From assembly GCF_018362995.1 (NCBI RefSeq), contig NZ_CP074372.1:1302001-1366000 (forward strand): a stretch of DNA of 64,000 bases. Reading direction: 5' to 3'. The position numbers were made by a program, and so were the translations under genes. The notes under the pieces were generated by a model. The model was not told the origin of the DNA and did no database searches. It was given only the letters and a program-made list of their open reading frames with translations. This document shows positions 25,343-34,717 of the stretch, piece by piece; positions within the stretch are counted from its first letter, which is position 1; each line of letters starts with the position of its first letter. This DNA comes from Chryseobacterium indologenes (GTDB taxonomy: Bacteria; Bacteroidota; Bacteroidia; Flavobacteriales; Weeksellaceae).

Positions 25343-27547
25343 CTAATTCGCTACGTCACTGATAAATTTAATTCTCAGCATTCTTACTTCTTCATCAGAC
25401 AATTCATCTCCGAATTCATCCAGCAACACTTTCATGCTGTCACTTTCAGATTCGTTCATGAACTCCATAAATCCGTCTACGATGTCTTCGTCAAAATTGT
25501 CTTCAATATAATAGTCGATATTCAGCTTTGTACCTTGATATACAATTCTTTCCATTTCTTTCAGAAGTTCATCCATAGAAAGGTTTTTAGCTCTTGCAAT
25601 ATCTTCCAGATCAATCTTTTTATCAGTGCTCTGGATAATGAAAACTTTATGGCTCGATTTATTGGCCACCTGTTTCAATACCATATCCTGAGTACGTTCT
25701 ATATTATTGTCTTCTACATATGTTTTGATGTAATCAGCGAATTCTTTACCATACTTTTTAGCTTTTCCTTCGCCTACTCCATAGATTTTGGTAATTTCAT
25801 CCACTGTAATCGGATACTGAACGGTCATATCCTCCAAACTCGGATCCATAAACACGGTGTAAGGTGGAATACCATGTTTTTTGGCAACTTTCTTTCTAAG
25901 TTCTTTCAACAGATTAAAAAGGTTCTGATCCATACCTCCGCCGGCCTGCTGCTGTACCTGATCACTCTCAGCTTTTGCCTGGGTAAGGTCAAATTCTCTG
26001 TCTTCAGCAATTAAAAACACGTCTTTAGAAGTACCATTCAGTACTGTTTTCCCTTTTTCTGTAATCTTTAAGACCCCGTAAGTTTCAATATCTTTTTGTA
26101 AAAAGTTCTGAACAGTGGCCTGTCTCAGGATTGTTTTCCAATAATTATCTTTTTCTTCTTTTCCAAAGCCAAAATGAGCGCTTTGCTCAAGCTTATAAGA
26201 TTTTGTCACTGCAGTTTCTTTCCCTGCGATAACGGAAATCAAATCTTTGGATTTGAACTTTTCTCCTGTATCACTGATGAGTTTTAGCGATTTTTTTAAA
26301 TCTTCGGTAGCATCTTTTACTTTTGGCGGATTGGATGAGTTGTCACACATATTAGCTCCGTCTCCATTTACAGGATCGAAACTTTCTCCAAAATAATACA
26401 GGATATATTGTCTTCTGCTCATTGAAGTTTCAGCATAGCCTACCACTTCATTTAAAAGCTGTAATCCGATTTCTCTTTCTGAAACGGGTTTTTGAGCCAG
26501 GAATTTTTCCAGTTTTTCAATATCTTTAGGATCATAGAATGCCAAACAGTGGCCTTCTCCTCCATCTCTTCCTGCTCTTCCTGTTTCCTGATAGTAGCTT
26601 TCCAATGATTTTGGGAAGTCATAGTGAATCACAAAACGTACATCCGGTTTATCAATTCCCATCCCAAAAGCAATGGTTGCAACAATCACATCCACTTCTT
26701 CCATCAGGAATTTATCCTGGTTGGCCACTCTCACCTTCTGGTCAAGACCTGCGTGGTAAGGAAGTGCATTGATTCCGTTTACCTGCAGAAGCTGGGCAAA
26801 TTCTTCAACTTTTCTTCGGCTTAGGCAGTATACAATTCCTGATTTTCCTTTATGCTGATTGATAAACTTAACGATTTCCTTATCTATATTGATTTTAGGA
26901 CATACTTCGTAATATAGATTGGGACGGTTGAAACTTTCTTTGAACACCAAAGCATTAGTCATTCCTAAAGTTTTCTGGATATCATCCTGAACCTTAGGAG
27001 TTGCAGTAGCCGTTAAAGCAATCACCGGTACATTGGCGATTCTGTCTATAATCTGTTTCAGGTTCCTGTATTCCGGTCTGAAATCATGTCCCCACTCTGA
27101 AATACAGTGAGCCTCGTCGATAGCAAAGAAAGAAATTTTCACATCTTTCAAAAAATCCAGGTAATCATCTTTTATTAATGATTCAGGAGCTACATACAGA
27201 AGTTTGGTTTTTCCGCTTTTGATATCGTCAAAAACCTGCTTGGTCTGCGTTTTGTTTAATGAGGAATTCAATACATGTGCTACCCCATCATCAGATGAAA
27301 GGCCGTTCACTGCATCTACCTGATTCTTCATCAACGCTATCAAGGGCGAAACGACAATTGCCGTACCTTCCGAAATAAGTGCCGGAAGCTGATAACATAA
27401 TGATTTCCCACCACCTGTAGGCATTAAAACAAATATATCCTTCCCATTCAATAGGTTGTCTATGATTTGTTCCTGCTGGCCCTTAAATGTAGAAAACCCA
27501 AAATACTTTTTCAATTCGCCTGATAAATTGGCTTTTTTTGCGCTCAT
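25343..27547 (-). CDS. recQ: ATP-dependent DNA helicase RecQ
   Basis: A 734-residue helicase with Walker A in [17 protein letters not shown] (about residues 36-52), the DEAH box in [15 protein letters not shown], the aromatic-rich loop, SAT-like TATAT, helicase C motifs ([12 protein letters not shown], about 315) and a C-terminal HRDC-type region (about 515-590). It unwinds forked and recombination DNA. One feature departs from E. coli RecQ: the RecQ-Zn region keeps only one of four zinc Cys ([11 protein letters not shown], about 383-393), so the zinc site is probably lost. Promoter TAACTTTG lies 33 nt upstream. Confidence 0.95.
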   Translation of the reverse strand: MSAKKANLSGELKKYFGFSTFKGQQEQIIDNLLNGKDIFVLMPTGGGKSLCYQLPALISEGTAIVVSPLIALMKNQVDAVNGLSSDDGVAHVLNSSLNKTQTKQVFDDIKSGKTKLLYVAPESLIKDDYLDFLKDVKISFFAIDEAHCISEWGHDFRPEYRNLKQIIDRIANVPVIALTATATPKVQDDIQKTLGMTNALVFKESFNRPNLYYEVCPKINIDKEIVKFINQHKGKSGIVYCLSRRKVEEFAQLLQVNGINALPYHAGLDQKVRVANQDKFLMEEVDVIVATIAFGMGIDKPDVRFVIHYDFPKSLESYYQETGRAGRDGGEGHCLAFYDPKDIEKLEKFLAQKPVSEREIGLQLLNEVVGYAETSMSRRQYILYYFGESFDPVNGDGANMCDNSSNPPKVKDATEDLKKSLKLISDTGEKFKSKDLISVIAGKETAVTKSYKLEQSAHFGFGKEEKDNYWKTILRQATVQNFLQKDIETYGVLKITEKGKTVLNGTSKDVFLIAEDREFDLTQAKAESDQVQQQAGGGMDQNLFNLLKELRKKVAKKHGIPPYTVFMDPSLEDMTVQYPITVDEITKIYGVGEGKAKKYGKEFADYIKTYVEDNNIERTQDMVLKQVANKSSHKVFIIQSTDKKIDLEDIARAKNLSMDELLKEMERIVYQGTKLNIDYYIEDNFDEDIVDGFMEFMNESESDSMKVLLDEFGDELSDEEVRMLRIKFISDVAN

Positions 27548-27579
27548 CTAATTTTCTATTGCTAAATTTGCATCACACC

Positions 27580-27587
27580 CAAAGTTA
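27580..27587 (-). promoter_or_regulatory. -7 promoter element (TAACTTTG)
   Basis: TAnnTTTG match on the - strand, 32 nt before the recQ ATG. Confidence 0.5.
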
Positions 27588-27705
27588 TAAAAATTCTGCT
27601 TAAAATAAAAGCGAACGAATTTATAAAAAATAAAATTTATATTAAATATTCTTTTTAAAATATAACGTTTTTGAAGAACTTTTTTGTATACATTATCATC
27701 ATAAA

Positions 27706-28665
27706 ATGGATAGAACCAACATTATATCAATTGCAAAAACTACTTTAGAAATAGAGATTTCTGAACTCGAAAAATTAAAAAACAGAATTGATGACCAATT
27801 TGCGCAGGCAGTAGAGATCATCAATTCGGCAAAAGGAAAGCTTATTGTCGTAGGAATTGGGAAATCAGCCCATGTAGGAAATAAAATTGTAGCTACCTTA
27901 AACTCAACCGGAACCCCTTCACAGTTCCTGCATGCTTCAGAGGCTATTCATGGAGATCTAGGAGTGATTCAGAAACAGGATGTTGTTTTATGCATCTCAA
28001 ATTCCGGAAATTCTCCTGAAATCGCCAATCTGGTTCCTTATTTAAAAGATTATTCTTCTGCTTTAATCGGAATGACAGGAAATAAAAAGAGTAAACTGGC
28101 TGAGTTTTCTGACGTTATTTTAGATACTCACGTTGATGTAGAAGCCTGTCCGAATAAACTGGCTCCTACCAGTTCTACTACAATTCAGATGGCTTTGGGA
28201 GATGCGTTGGCAGTTGCCTTAATGGAACTGAATGATTTCAAAGCTAATGATTTTGCCAAATTCCATCCGGGAGGAAGCTTAGGTAAAAACCTGACTTCAA
28301 AAGTGGAACAGTTTCTTTCTTCTCAAAAACCCCAGGTTTCAGAAGATTCATCCATAAGAGATGTCATTATTTCGATCAGTGCATCAAGCCACGGTATTAC
28401 AGTGGTCACTAACTCAGATCAGATCATTGGTGTCATCACAGACGGAGATTTGAGGAGGATGCTGATGAAAGGAGAAGATATTAGCAAGGTATTGGCTAAA
28501 GATATTATGTCTTCCCATCCAAGAACTATTGAGAAGGATGCGTTGGCCAAAGAAGCCATGAAAACGCTGAAAGAAAACAATATCGGCCAGCTTATTGTAA
28601 CGGAAAACGGAAAGTATTTCGGGATTATAGATCTGCATAAACTGCTGGACGAGGGAATTAATTAG
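27706..28665 (+). CDS. kdsD: arabinose-5-phosphate isomerase (KdsD/KpsF family)
   Basis: A 319-residue protein with a SIS sugar-isomerase domain (about 35-180; GIGKSAHVGNKIVATLNSTG and CISNSGNSPEI are typical) and two CBS domains (about 205-260 and 270-319; VTDGDLRRMLMKG-type ends). It interconverts ribulose-5-phosphate and arabinose-5-phosphate, the first step toward KDO for lipopolysaccharide. The CBS pair probably senses a nucleotide or CMP-KDO. It is followed on the same strand by tatC, 134 nt away. Confidence 0.93.
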   Translation: MDRTNIISIAKTTLEIEISELEKLKNRIDDQFAQAVEIINSAKGKLIVVGIGKSAHVGNKIVATLNSTGTPSQFLHASEAIHGDLGVIQKQDVVLCISNSGNSPEIANLVPYLKDYSSALIGMTGNKKSKLAEFSDVILDTHVDVEACPNKLAPTSSTTIQMALGDALAVALMELNDFKANDFAKFHPGGSLGKNLTSKVEQFLSSQKPQVSEDSSIRDVIISISASSHGITVVTNSDQIIGVITDGDLRRMLMKGEDISKVLAKDIMSSHPRTIEKDALAKEAMKTLKENNIGQLIVTENGKYFGIIDLHKLLDEGIN

Positions 28666-28772
28666 AAGATAGAAATTCAGAAGTTAGAGATTAATAAATA
28701 AAAGATATTTTGCAGATTAAAAGTAAAATTTAACTAATAACCTGCAGACTCTTACTTCTGTCATTTTTTTTA

Positions 28773-28780
28773 TAAATTTG
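28773..28780 (+). promoter_or_regulatory. -7 promoter element (TAAATTTG)
   Basis: TAnnTTTG match 19 nt before the GTG start of tatC, which supports both a separate promoter and the GTG start. Confidence 0.55.
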
Positions 28781-28799
28781 CGCTTTAAAATTTTATTCT

Positions 28800-29627
28800 G
28801 TGAGTGATAGTAAAGACATGTCCTTTCTTGGGCATATAGGAGAATTAAGAGGGCATCTGATCCGTTCGATTATTGCTATCATAATTGCGGCATTTGTCGT
28901 TGGTTTCAATATCAACTGGATTATGGACCATATCTTTTTTGGGCCTACCCGAAATGATTTCCCGACCTTTAGAATTGTCAATCATTTTTCAAGAATGATT
29001 TTGGGGGAAGACAGTATTCATCTTCCAAAAGATTTCCCTGTCCGTGTACAGAGATTGTATCAGCAGTTCAATGTAATGATGGCTGTTTCTATTTTTGGAG
29101 GAATGGTAGCGGCGTTTCCTTATATTGTATGGGAATTGTGGCGTTTTATCGGGCCGGCTTTACATCCGAAAGAGAGAAAGAATTCTATTTATATTATTAA
29201 TGCAGTATGGATGCTTTTCATGACCGGAGTATTATGCGGTTATTTTTTAATCCTTCCGTTTGCCGTTAATTTTGGGGTTATTTTTAAAATTTCAGACATT
29301 ATTGTTCCGCTGTATGACTTAAGTGATTATACCACTTTATTTTTACAGGTCGTGTTGGGTATGGGGGTTATTTTCCTTTTCCCGATTCTGATCTATTTCC
29401 TTACCAGCATCGGAATTCTTACGCCTACGTTCATGAAAACTTACCGCCGCCACGCTATAGTTTTGATTATGGTGGTAGCTGCAATCATTACACCTGCAGA
29501 TGTTTTGAGCATGATAATGGCTGCTTTACCATTGCTAATTCTATATGAATTCAGTATTATCATGTGTACCTATACTTATAAGAAGGTACAGAAAAGCAAC
29601 GGAAATCTTCCGGCAGTACAGAAATAA
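28800..29627 (+). CDS. tatC: twin-arginine translocase subunit TatC
   Basis: A 275-residue membrane protein with six hydrophobic segments and TatC hallmarks: MSFLGHIGELRGHLIRSI (about residues 7-24), where the Glu in the HIGELR stretch contacts the signal peptide, AAFPYIVWELWRFIGPAL (about 103-120) and PADVLSMIMAALPLLILYE (about 239-257). TatC binds the twin-arginine signal of folded exported proteins. The start is a GTG at 28800; the next ATG (28818) would remove only six residues. No tatA or tatB is near. Confidence 0.95.
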   Translation: MSDSKDMSFLGHIGELRGHLIRSIIAIIIAAFVVGFNINWIMDHIFFGPTRNDFPTFRIVNHFSRMILGEDSIHLPKDFPVRVQRLYQQFNVMMAVSIFGGMVAAFPYIVWELWRFIGPALHPKERKNSIYIINAVWMLFMTGVLCGYFLILPFAVNFGVIFKISDIIVPLYDLSDYTTLFLQVVLGMGVIFLFPILIYFLTSIGILTPTFMKTYRRHAIVLIMVVAAIITPADVLSMIMAALPLLILYEFSIIMCTYTYKKVQKSNGNLPAVQK

Positions 29628-29651
29628 CAGTATTTTTACTAATAAAAACCT

Positions 29652-29690
29652 AAGCGCTACTATTCACCCGAATGGTAGCGCTTATTTTAT
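29652..29690 (+). terminator. intrinsic terminator of tatC
   Basis: AAGCGCTAC/GTAGCGCTT 9-bp perfect stem, then ATTTTAT. Confidence 0.85.
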
Positions 29691-29853
29691 ATAAAAATAT
29701 TAACCTTAATTATACTTATTCTTAATTTAATTTAAAACAACGATAAAATTTAACTAATAATATAAAGTTGGGGATAATTAACACCGTATTATCAATATTT
29801 TTTTAAAAAAAATACACTATCTTTAAAAAATTCAATTACAATCAATAAAAAAT

Positions 29854-32814
29854 ATGAAAAAGAAAATTATTTTTGTGTGTGCATTAGCTTTAAGCCTAAG
29901 CGGGTTACAGGCACAACGATGGGAGCCGGTCTCGGAAAAAATTACACCGGTAAGAAAAGAAGTAAAGGTAGAATATGCCTATAAGTTTGATCTTTCGGCA
30001 TTGAGAGAACAGCTTAAGAATGCTCCTGAAGCAGGAAAGGGAGGAAATCCTGTTACTGTTTCTATTCCAACAGCAGATGGAAGAATTGAAAGATTTTCAG
30101 TGTACAGCTCGCCTGTAGTAGAAAAGTCTATGGCAGACAGATATGAATTGGGAGCCTATTCCGGTATCGGATTGGATAATCCTCATAAACAAATCAGGTT
30201 CAGTACTGCACCTAACGATTTCCAATCTATGACATTCGACTCTGATACAGGGAAATACGAATTCATAGAGCCCATCAACAAAGAAAAAGATGTATTCGGA
30301 GTCTTTTTCAAATCTAACAAATCTCATGAAGATCCTTTTGAATGCAGAACTGCTGAGCCTGAGAAGGCAAAGAAAGAAATGAATAAGCTTCTTAAATCAA
30401 AAAATGTCTTAAACGGGCTCGGTAATGTTAATAAAAGTAATGAACAAAAATACAGAACCTATAGAATCGCAATCTCCGTAAACGGTGAATACACACAACT
30501 CGCCGGAGGTGTTCCCGGAGCAGCAGCCCGTATTAATGCTACAATGAACCGTGTAAATGGTGTTTTTGAAAAAGATTTTGGAATCCATATGATTGTACAG
30601 GATCTTCCACAGCTTATATTCGCAGATCCTGCGACGGACCCATATTCTAATGTAATCGTAAATCCTAATGGCAGCTACAGCGCTCCGGGTGCATGGAATC
30701 TGCAACTTCAGCAAACTCTTTCCAATACCGCTGGTGTAGGTAACGCTGCATATGATATAGGACATTTCTTTGGCCACAGAGGTGGTGGTGGAAGTGCCGG
30801 AGATGTAGGAAATGTCTGCAGAAATCCTGCAAGCAATAATGATGCGACTTCTAAAGGTGCGGGAATCACATCACCGTCTACTCCGGATCAGCCTTTCGGA
30901 GATAATTATGATATAGATTTTGTAGCTCATGAAATTGGTCACCAGTTCGGTGCTGCGCATACAATGTCTATTGCTTTGCACGGTGCCCACATGGAGCCGG
31001 GATCGGGATCTACTATTATGGGATATGCCGGTATTACCAACTATAATGTTCAGATGCATTCTGATGCTTATTTTCATACTAAAAATATTGAAGAAGTAGG
31101 AGCCTATGTGAATGGTCAGGATTGTGGTACTATTACACCAGTAGCCAATACACCTCCTTCGATACAGCCATTGGCTAATAAAATGATTCCTAAAGGAACT
31201 GCTTTTGTACTGACAGCTTCTGCTGCAGATGCACAAAATGATCCAATGACTTACACATGGGAACAGTATGATCTGGCTACTTCGGCTTTTGGACCAGTAA
31301 ATGCAACCAGAAATAATGGTGCGAATTTCAGATCTCTAATGCCTACAAACTCACCTACCCGTTATTTCCCTAAATTGGCAAATGTTCTTAATGGTACGCT
31401 TACCAGCGCTGTAGATTGGGAAACAGTATCTAACATACCAAGAACTATGAATTTCAAGGTAACGGTAAGAGACAATAACCCGAATGCTGCACAACAACAG
31501 ACCCAAAGCAGTCTGATGAAAGTGGATATAGGAAATGAAGGACCATTTAAAGTAACTTCAACTACGGTTTACAATAATACACCTGGAGCTGTTACCTGGG
31601 ATGTCGTAAATACTAATAATGCGCCGTATAATGTACAGAACGTTAAGTTAGATTATACTACAGACAATGGAACGACATGGACGGTAATTACTCCCTCCAC
31701 ACCTAATGACGGAGCCGAGCCGTTTTCGTTCTCTTCTTTGGCAACGGGTGCCAGTGTAAAGATAAGAGTAAGCGCCATTGATAATGTATTCTACGCAGTT
31801 GGAAATGCCACAGTTTCCGCATCTGCAAGTGCCTGTACAACATCTGCTCCGGCAGGAATTACCGTAACGGGTATTACAAGAACTTCAGCATCTGTAACCT
31901 GGACAGCGTTAGTAGGAGCAACATATTCTGTAATGTACAGAAAAGTAGGAACGGCAACATGGACTACGGTTCCCGTTTCAACAAACTCTTATAACATTTC
32001 AGGACTTACAGAAGCAACTCAATATGAAGTTCAGATCGCCAATGTGTGCGGATCTTCAGTCGGTTCTTATTCCGCTTCAACGAATTTCACAACGGCATCA
32101 TTTACTAAATGTTCTATAACCGGAACAAATGCAGCTGACGAGTATATTTCCAATGTGACGGTAACTCCTTCAGGAATGAACCCTGTCTCAAACAGCAGTG
32201 CTAACACACCATACACAGACTACACTACGGATCCTACAAAACTGATCACCCTTATGGCTGGATCTTCAGGTAACAATGTAAGTATCACCAAAGCATGGAC
32301 AAGTTCACAATATAATGATGGGGTAACAGCATGGATAGATTTCAATAAAGACGGAGTATTCTCTTCATCTGAAGTAATCTACACCAGCGCACCTAGCACA
32401 GCAACTCCTGTTTCAGGTTCATTCTCAGTACCTGCAGATGCTTATACCGGAGGAAACGTGATCATGAGAGTGGTATTGGGATATGAAAGCCAGCCAAGCA
32501 GCGGATGCAGCAATCAGCAATATGGTGAGGTAGAGGATTATCCGGTACTTATCCAACAGCAGCTTTCTACCAGTGAGACCGTAAAAGATAAGAGCTCCAT
32601 TCAGATCTACCCTAACCCGGCAAGTGATGTATTAAATGTAACTCAGATTTCATCTAAAGCTCAGTTTATCATTACCAATATGGCAGGTCAGAAAGTAATG
32701 AACGGTCAGATAAATGATAATAAAATCCAGGTTTCAAAATTAAGTACTGGAGCTTATATTATTTCAATTGAAGATAAAGGAACCACAACAAACCTTAAAT
32801 TCATCAAAAAATAA
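29854..32814 (+). CDS. T9SS-secreted reprolysin-like zinc metalloprotease
   Basis: A 986-residue secreted protease. The signal peptide (1-20) and a propeptide are followed by a metzincin catalytic domain with HEIGHQFGAAH (zinc His 359, 363 and 369, Glu360) and a Met-turn near MGYAGI (about 389). Then come an Ig-like domain (about 430-520), a fibronectin type III domain (about 661-750), a GEVEDY domain (about 753-900, YGEVEDYPVL visible) and a T9SS type A sorting domain (SSIQIYPNPASD, about 916-986) with a final Lys-rich tail. It should be exported across the outer membrane and anchored or released there, acting on extracellular protein. The layout matches surface proteases of other Chryseobacterium-type bacteria. 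Confidence 0.93.
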   Translation: MKKKIIFVCALALSLSGLQAQRWEPVSEKITPVRKEVKVEYAYKFDLSALREQLKNAPEAGKGGNPVTVSIPTADGRIERFSVYSSPVVEKSMADRYELGAYSGIGLDNPHKQIRFSTAPNDFQSMTFDSDTGKYEFIEPINKEKDVFGVFFKSNKSHEDPFECRTAEPEKAKKEMNKLLKSKNVLNGLGNVNKSNEQKYRTYRIAISVNGEYTQLAGGVPGAAARINATMNRVNGVFEKDFGIHMIVQDLPQLIFADPATDPYSNVIVNPNGSYSAPGAWNLQLQQTLSNTAGVGNAAYDIGHFFGHRGGGGSAGDVGNVCRNPASNNDATSKGAGITSPSTPDQPFGDNYDIDFVAHEIGHQFGAAHTMSIALHGAHMEPGSGSTIMGYAGITNYNVQMHSDAYFHTKNIEEVGAYVNGQDCGTITPVANTPPSIQPLANKMIPKGTAFVLTASAADAQNDPMTYTWEQYDLATSAFGPVNATRNNGANFRSLMPTNSPTRYFPKLANVLNGTLTSAVDWETVSNIPRTMNFKVTVRDNNPNAAQQQTQSSLMKVDIGNEGPFKVTSTTVYNNTPGAVTWDVVNTNNAPYNVQNVKLDYTTDNGTTWTVITPSTPNDGAEPFSFSSLATGASVKIRVSAIDNVFYAVGNATVSASASACTTSAPAGITVTGITRTSASVTWTALVGATYSVMYRKVGTATWTTVPVSTNSYNISGLTEATQYEVQIANVCGSSVGSYSASTNFTTASFTKCSITGTNAADEYISNVTVTPSGMNPVSNSSANTPYTDYTTDPTKLITLMAGSSGNNVSITKAWTSSQYNDGVTAWIDFNKDGVFSSSEVIYTSAPSTATPVSGSFSVPADAYTGGNVIMRVVLGYESQPSSGCSNQQYGEVEDYPVLIQQQLSTSETVKDKSSIQIYPNPASDVLNVTQISSKAQFIITNMAGQKVMNGQINDNKIQVSKLSTGAYIISIEDKGTTTNLKFIKK

Positions 32815-32833
32815 AAATCTAATAAATTTTTAC

Positions 32834-32859
32834 AGCCCGGCATTGACCGGGCTTTTTTT
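32834..32859 (+). terminator. intrinsic terminator
   Basis: AGCCCGG/CCGGGCT stem with a 6-nt loop and T7. Confidence 0.9.
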
Positions 32860-32919
32860 ATGCCTTGCCAAAATCTATATTTTATTGCATTTCCGGTATG
32901 TGCTATTGATTTAATTTTA

Positions 32920-32927
32920 TACTTTTG
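32920..32927 (+). promoter_or_regulatory. -7 promoter element (TACTTTTG)
   Basis: TAnnTTTG match 24 nt before the ATG at 32952. Confidence 0.55.
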
Positions 32928-32951
32928 AAAAGATTATTAATAAAAGTTTAA

Positions 32952-34583
32952 ATGAAAAAGTTGTCATATACCCTGTTATTTGCCTCAGGACTTGTTTTCG
33001 GACAGTTCTTTGAAAAAGGTAAGGTTTTCACCAAACAGGATACTTTAAAGGGCTCCAATACTGAATTCAGGAATTTTTGGGACGTCAAAAAATATGATCT
33101 TTCCGTAGAACCGGATTTTGAGCAGAAAAGCATTAAAGGAAATAATATAATCAGCTTTGAGATAATCAAAGATGTTACGAACCCTGTTTTCCAGATCGAC
33201 CTTCAACAGCCGATGAAAGCTGATAAAGTGGAAGGAAGTTTTCCTATTGCCAATTATAAGCAGGACGGAGACTTCATTTTCATTACTACGAATAAAAAAT
33301 TCAAAAAAGGCGAAAAATATACCATCAACGTTACGTATTCCGGAAAACCTACAATTGCTAAAAACGCCCCTTGGGACGGCGGATGGGTTTTCACTAAAGA
33401 TGAAAAAGGAAATCCGTGGATGACTGCTGCCGACGAGGGAATAGGAGCTTCCATATGGCTCCCTACCAAAGATATCTGGAGCGATGAACCTGATAACGGA
33501 ATCATTATGAAAATTATAACTCCTAATGATCTGGTAGGTGTAGGGAATGGCAGATTGACTGATAAAAAAACAACCGGTAGTAAAACTACTTATACCTGGG
33601 AGGTTAAAAATCCTATCAACGCCTACTCCATTATCCCGAGTATAGGAAAATATGTAAATTTTAAAGATGTATTTGAGGGTGAAAAAGGAAAGCTGGACCT
33701 TGATTATTGGGTTATTGACTATAATCTGGATAAGGCAAAAAAACAGTTTCAACAGGTAAAACCTATGCTCTCAGCGTTTGAATACTGGTTTGGTCCGTAT
33801 CCGTTTTATGAAGATTCATACAAGCTTGTAGAGTCACCTCATCTTGGTATGGAGCATCAGAGTAATGTAGCCTATGGAAACAAATATCAGAACGGCTATC
33901 TGGGAAGAGATCTTTCAGGGACAGGCGTTGGATTAAAATGGGATTTCATTATTATTCATGAAAGCGGCCACGAATGGTTCGCCAATAATATTACAGCAAA
34001 AGACCAGGCTGATATGTGGATCCATGAAAGTTTCACCAACTATTCCGAGACTCTTTTTACGGAAAAATATATGGACAAAAAATCTGCTGAAATCTATGTG
34101 CAGGGGATCAGGAAAGGGATAGACAATGACGTTCCTATTATCGGCCAATATGGAGTAAGAAATGAAGGCAGCGGAGATATGTATCCGAAGGGTGCCAACA
34201 TGATTCATACAATAAGACAGGTGATTAACAATGATGATAAGTTCAGACAGATTTTAAGAGGTTTGAATAAAGATTTTTATCATCAGACGGTTACCACCCA
34301 GCAGATTGAAAATTATATTTCATCAAAATCCGGAATTGATTTCTCAAGTGTTTTTGATCAATACCTGAGAACGATAAAAATACCAACTCTTGAATACACT
34401 CAAAATGGTGATACTTTAAAGTTCCGTTATACAGATGTGGTAAAAAACCTGAAATTACCTATAATCATCAATGGTGATCAGACTATAAACCCTACGGAAG
34501 AATGGCAGACTGTAAAGCTTAAAAAGAATGGTCCGGTTGAATTAAACCCCAACTATTATATCAATTATTACAATAATAAATAA
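32952..34583 (+). CDS. M1-family zinc aminopeptidase (exported)
   Basis: A 543-residue gluzincin with a signal peptide (about 1-17, ending VFGQ). The catalytic motif is HESGHEWFANN (His336, Glu337, His340) with the third ligand Glu359 in WIHESFTNYSE, and an exopeptidase-loop-like LGMEHQSNVAYG (about 299-310, equivalent to GAMEN). M1 enzymes cleave N-terminal residues. It is shorter than PepN (about 870) and lacks the C-terminal superhelix, matching the short exported M1 enzymes of Flavobacteriia. It is not in an operon with the M61 gene, as a hairpin lies between them. Confidence 0.9.
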   Translation: MKKLSYTLLFASGLVFGQFFEKGKVFTKQDTLKGSNTEFRNFWDVKKYDLSVEPDFEQKSIKGNNIISFEIIKDVTNPVFQIDLQQPMKADKVEGSFPIANYKQDGDFIFITTNKKFKKGEKYTINVTYSGKPTIAKNAPWDGGWVFTKDEKGNPWMTAADEGIGASIWLPTKDIWSDEPDNGIIMKIITPNDLVGVGNGRLTDKKTTGSKTTYTWEVKNPINAYSIIPSIGKYVNFKDVFEGEKGKLDLDYWVIDYNLDKAKKQFQQVKPMLSAFEYWFGPYPFYEDSYKLVESPHLGMEHQSNVAYGNKYQNGYLGRDLSGTGVGLKWDFIIIHESGHEWFANNITAKDQADMWIHESFTNYSETLFTEKYMDKKSAEIYVQGIRKGIDNDVPIIGQYGVRNEGSGDMYPKGANMIHTIRQVINNDDKFRQILRGLNKDFYHQTVTTQQIENYISSKSGIDFSSVFDQYLRTIKIPTLEYTQNGDTLKFRYTDVVKNLKLPIIINGDQTINPTEEWQTVKLKKNGPVELNPNYYINYYNNK

Positions 34584-34588
34584 AGGAG

Positions 34589-34626
34589 AAAGGCGAATTT
34601 GCAGACCAGCAGATTTGCCTTTTCAC
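34589..34626 (+). terminator. intrinsic terminator (imperfect stem)
   Basis: AAAGGCGAATTTGC/GCAGATTTGCCTTT hairpin with two G-T pairs, followed by TTCACTTTTT. Confidence 0.6.
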
Positions 34627-34642
34627 TTTTTACATTAAAAAC

Positions 34643-34659
34643 TTTAAGAAAAGTTTAAT
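34643..34659 (+). promoter_or_regulatory. paired TTTAA boxes at 11-nt spacing
   Basis: TTTAAG (34643-34648) and TTTAAT (34654-34659) repeat with an 11-nt period, and 13 of 17 positions match the first two boxes upstream of the retropepsin gene (7722-7738). A possible second site for the same response-regulator family. Confidence 0.35.
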
Positions 34660-34717
34660 ACTTCTTTAGTAACAAAATGACAAAAAGAGCAACTATTTAA
34701 CTATTAATGTAAATCTA

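Noticed and set aside
33045..33752. 235-codon minus frame over the M1 peptidase
   Set aside because: Antisense to clear M1 motifs, no promoter-like element and no plausible protein pattern.
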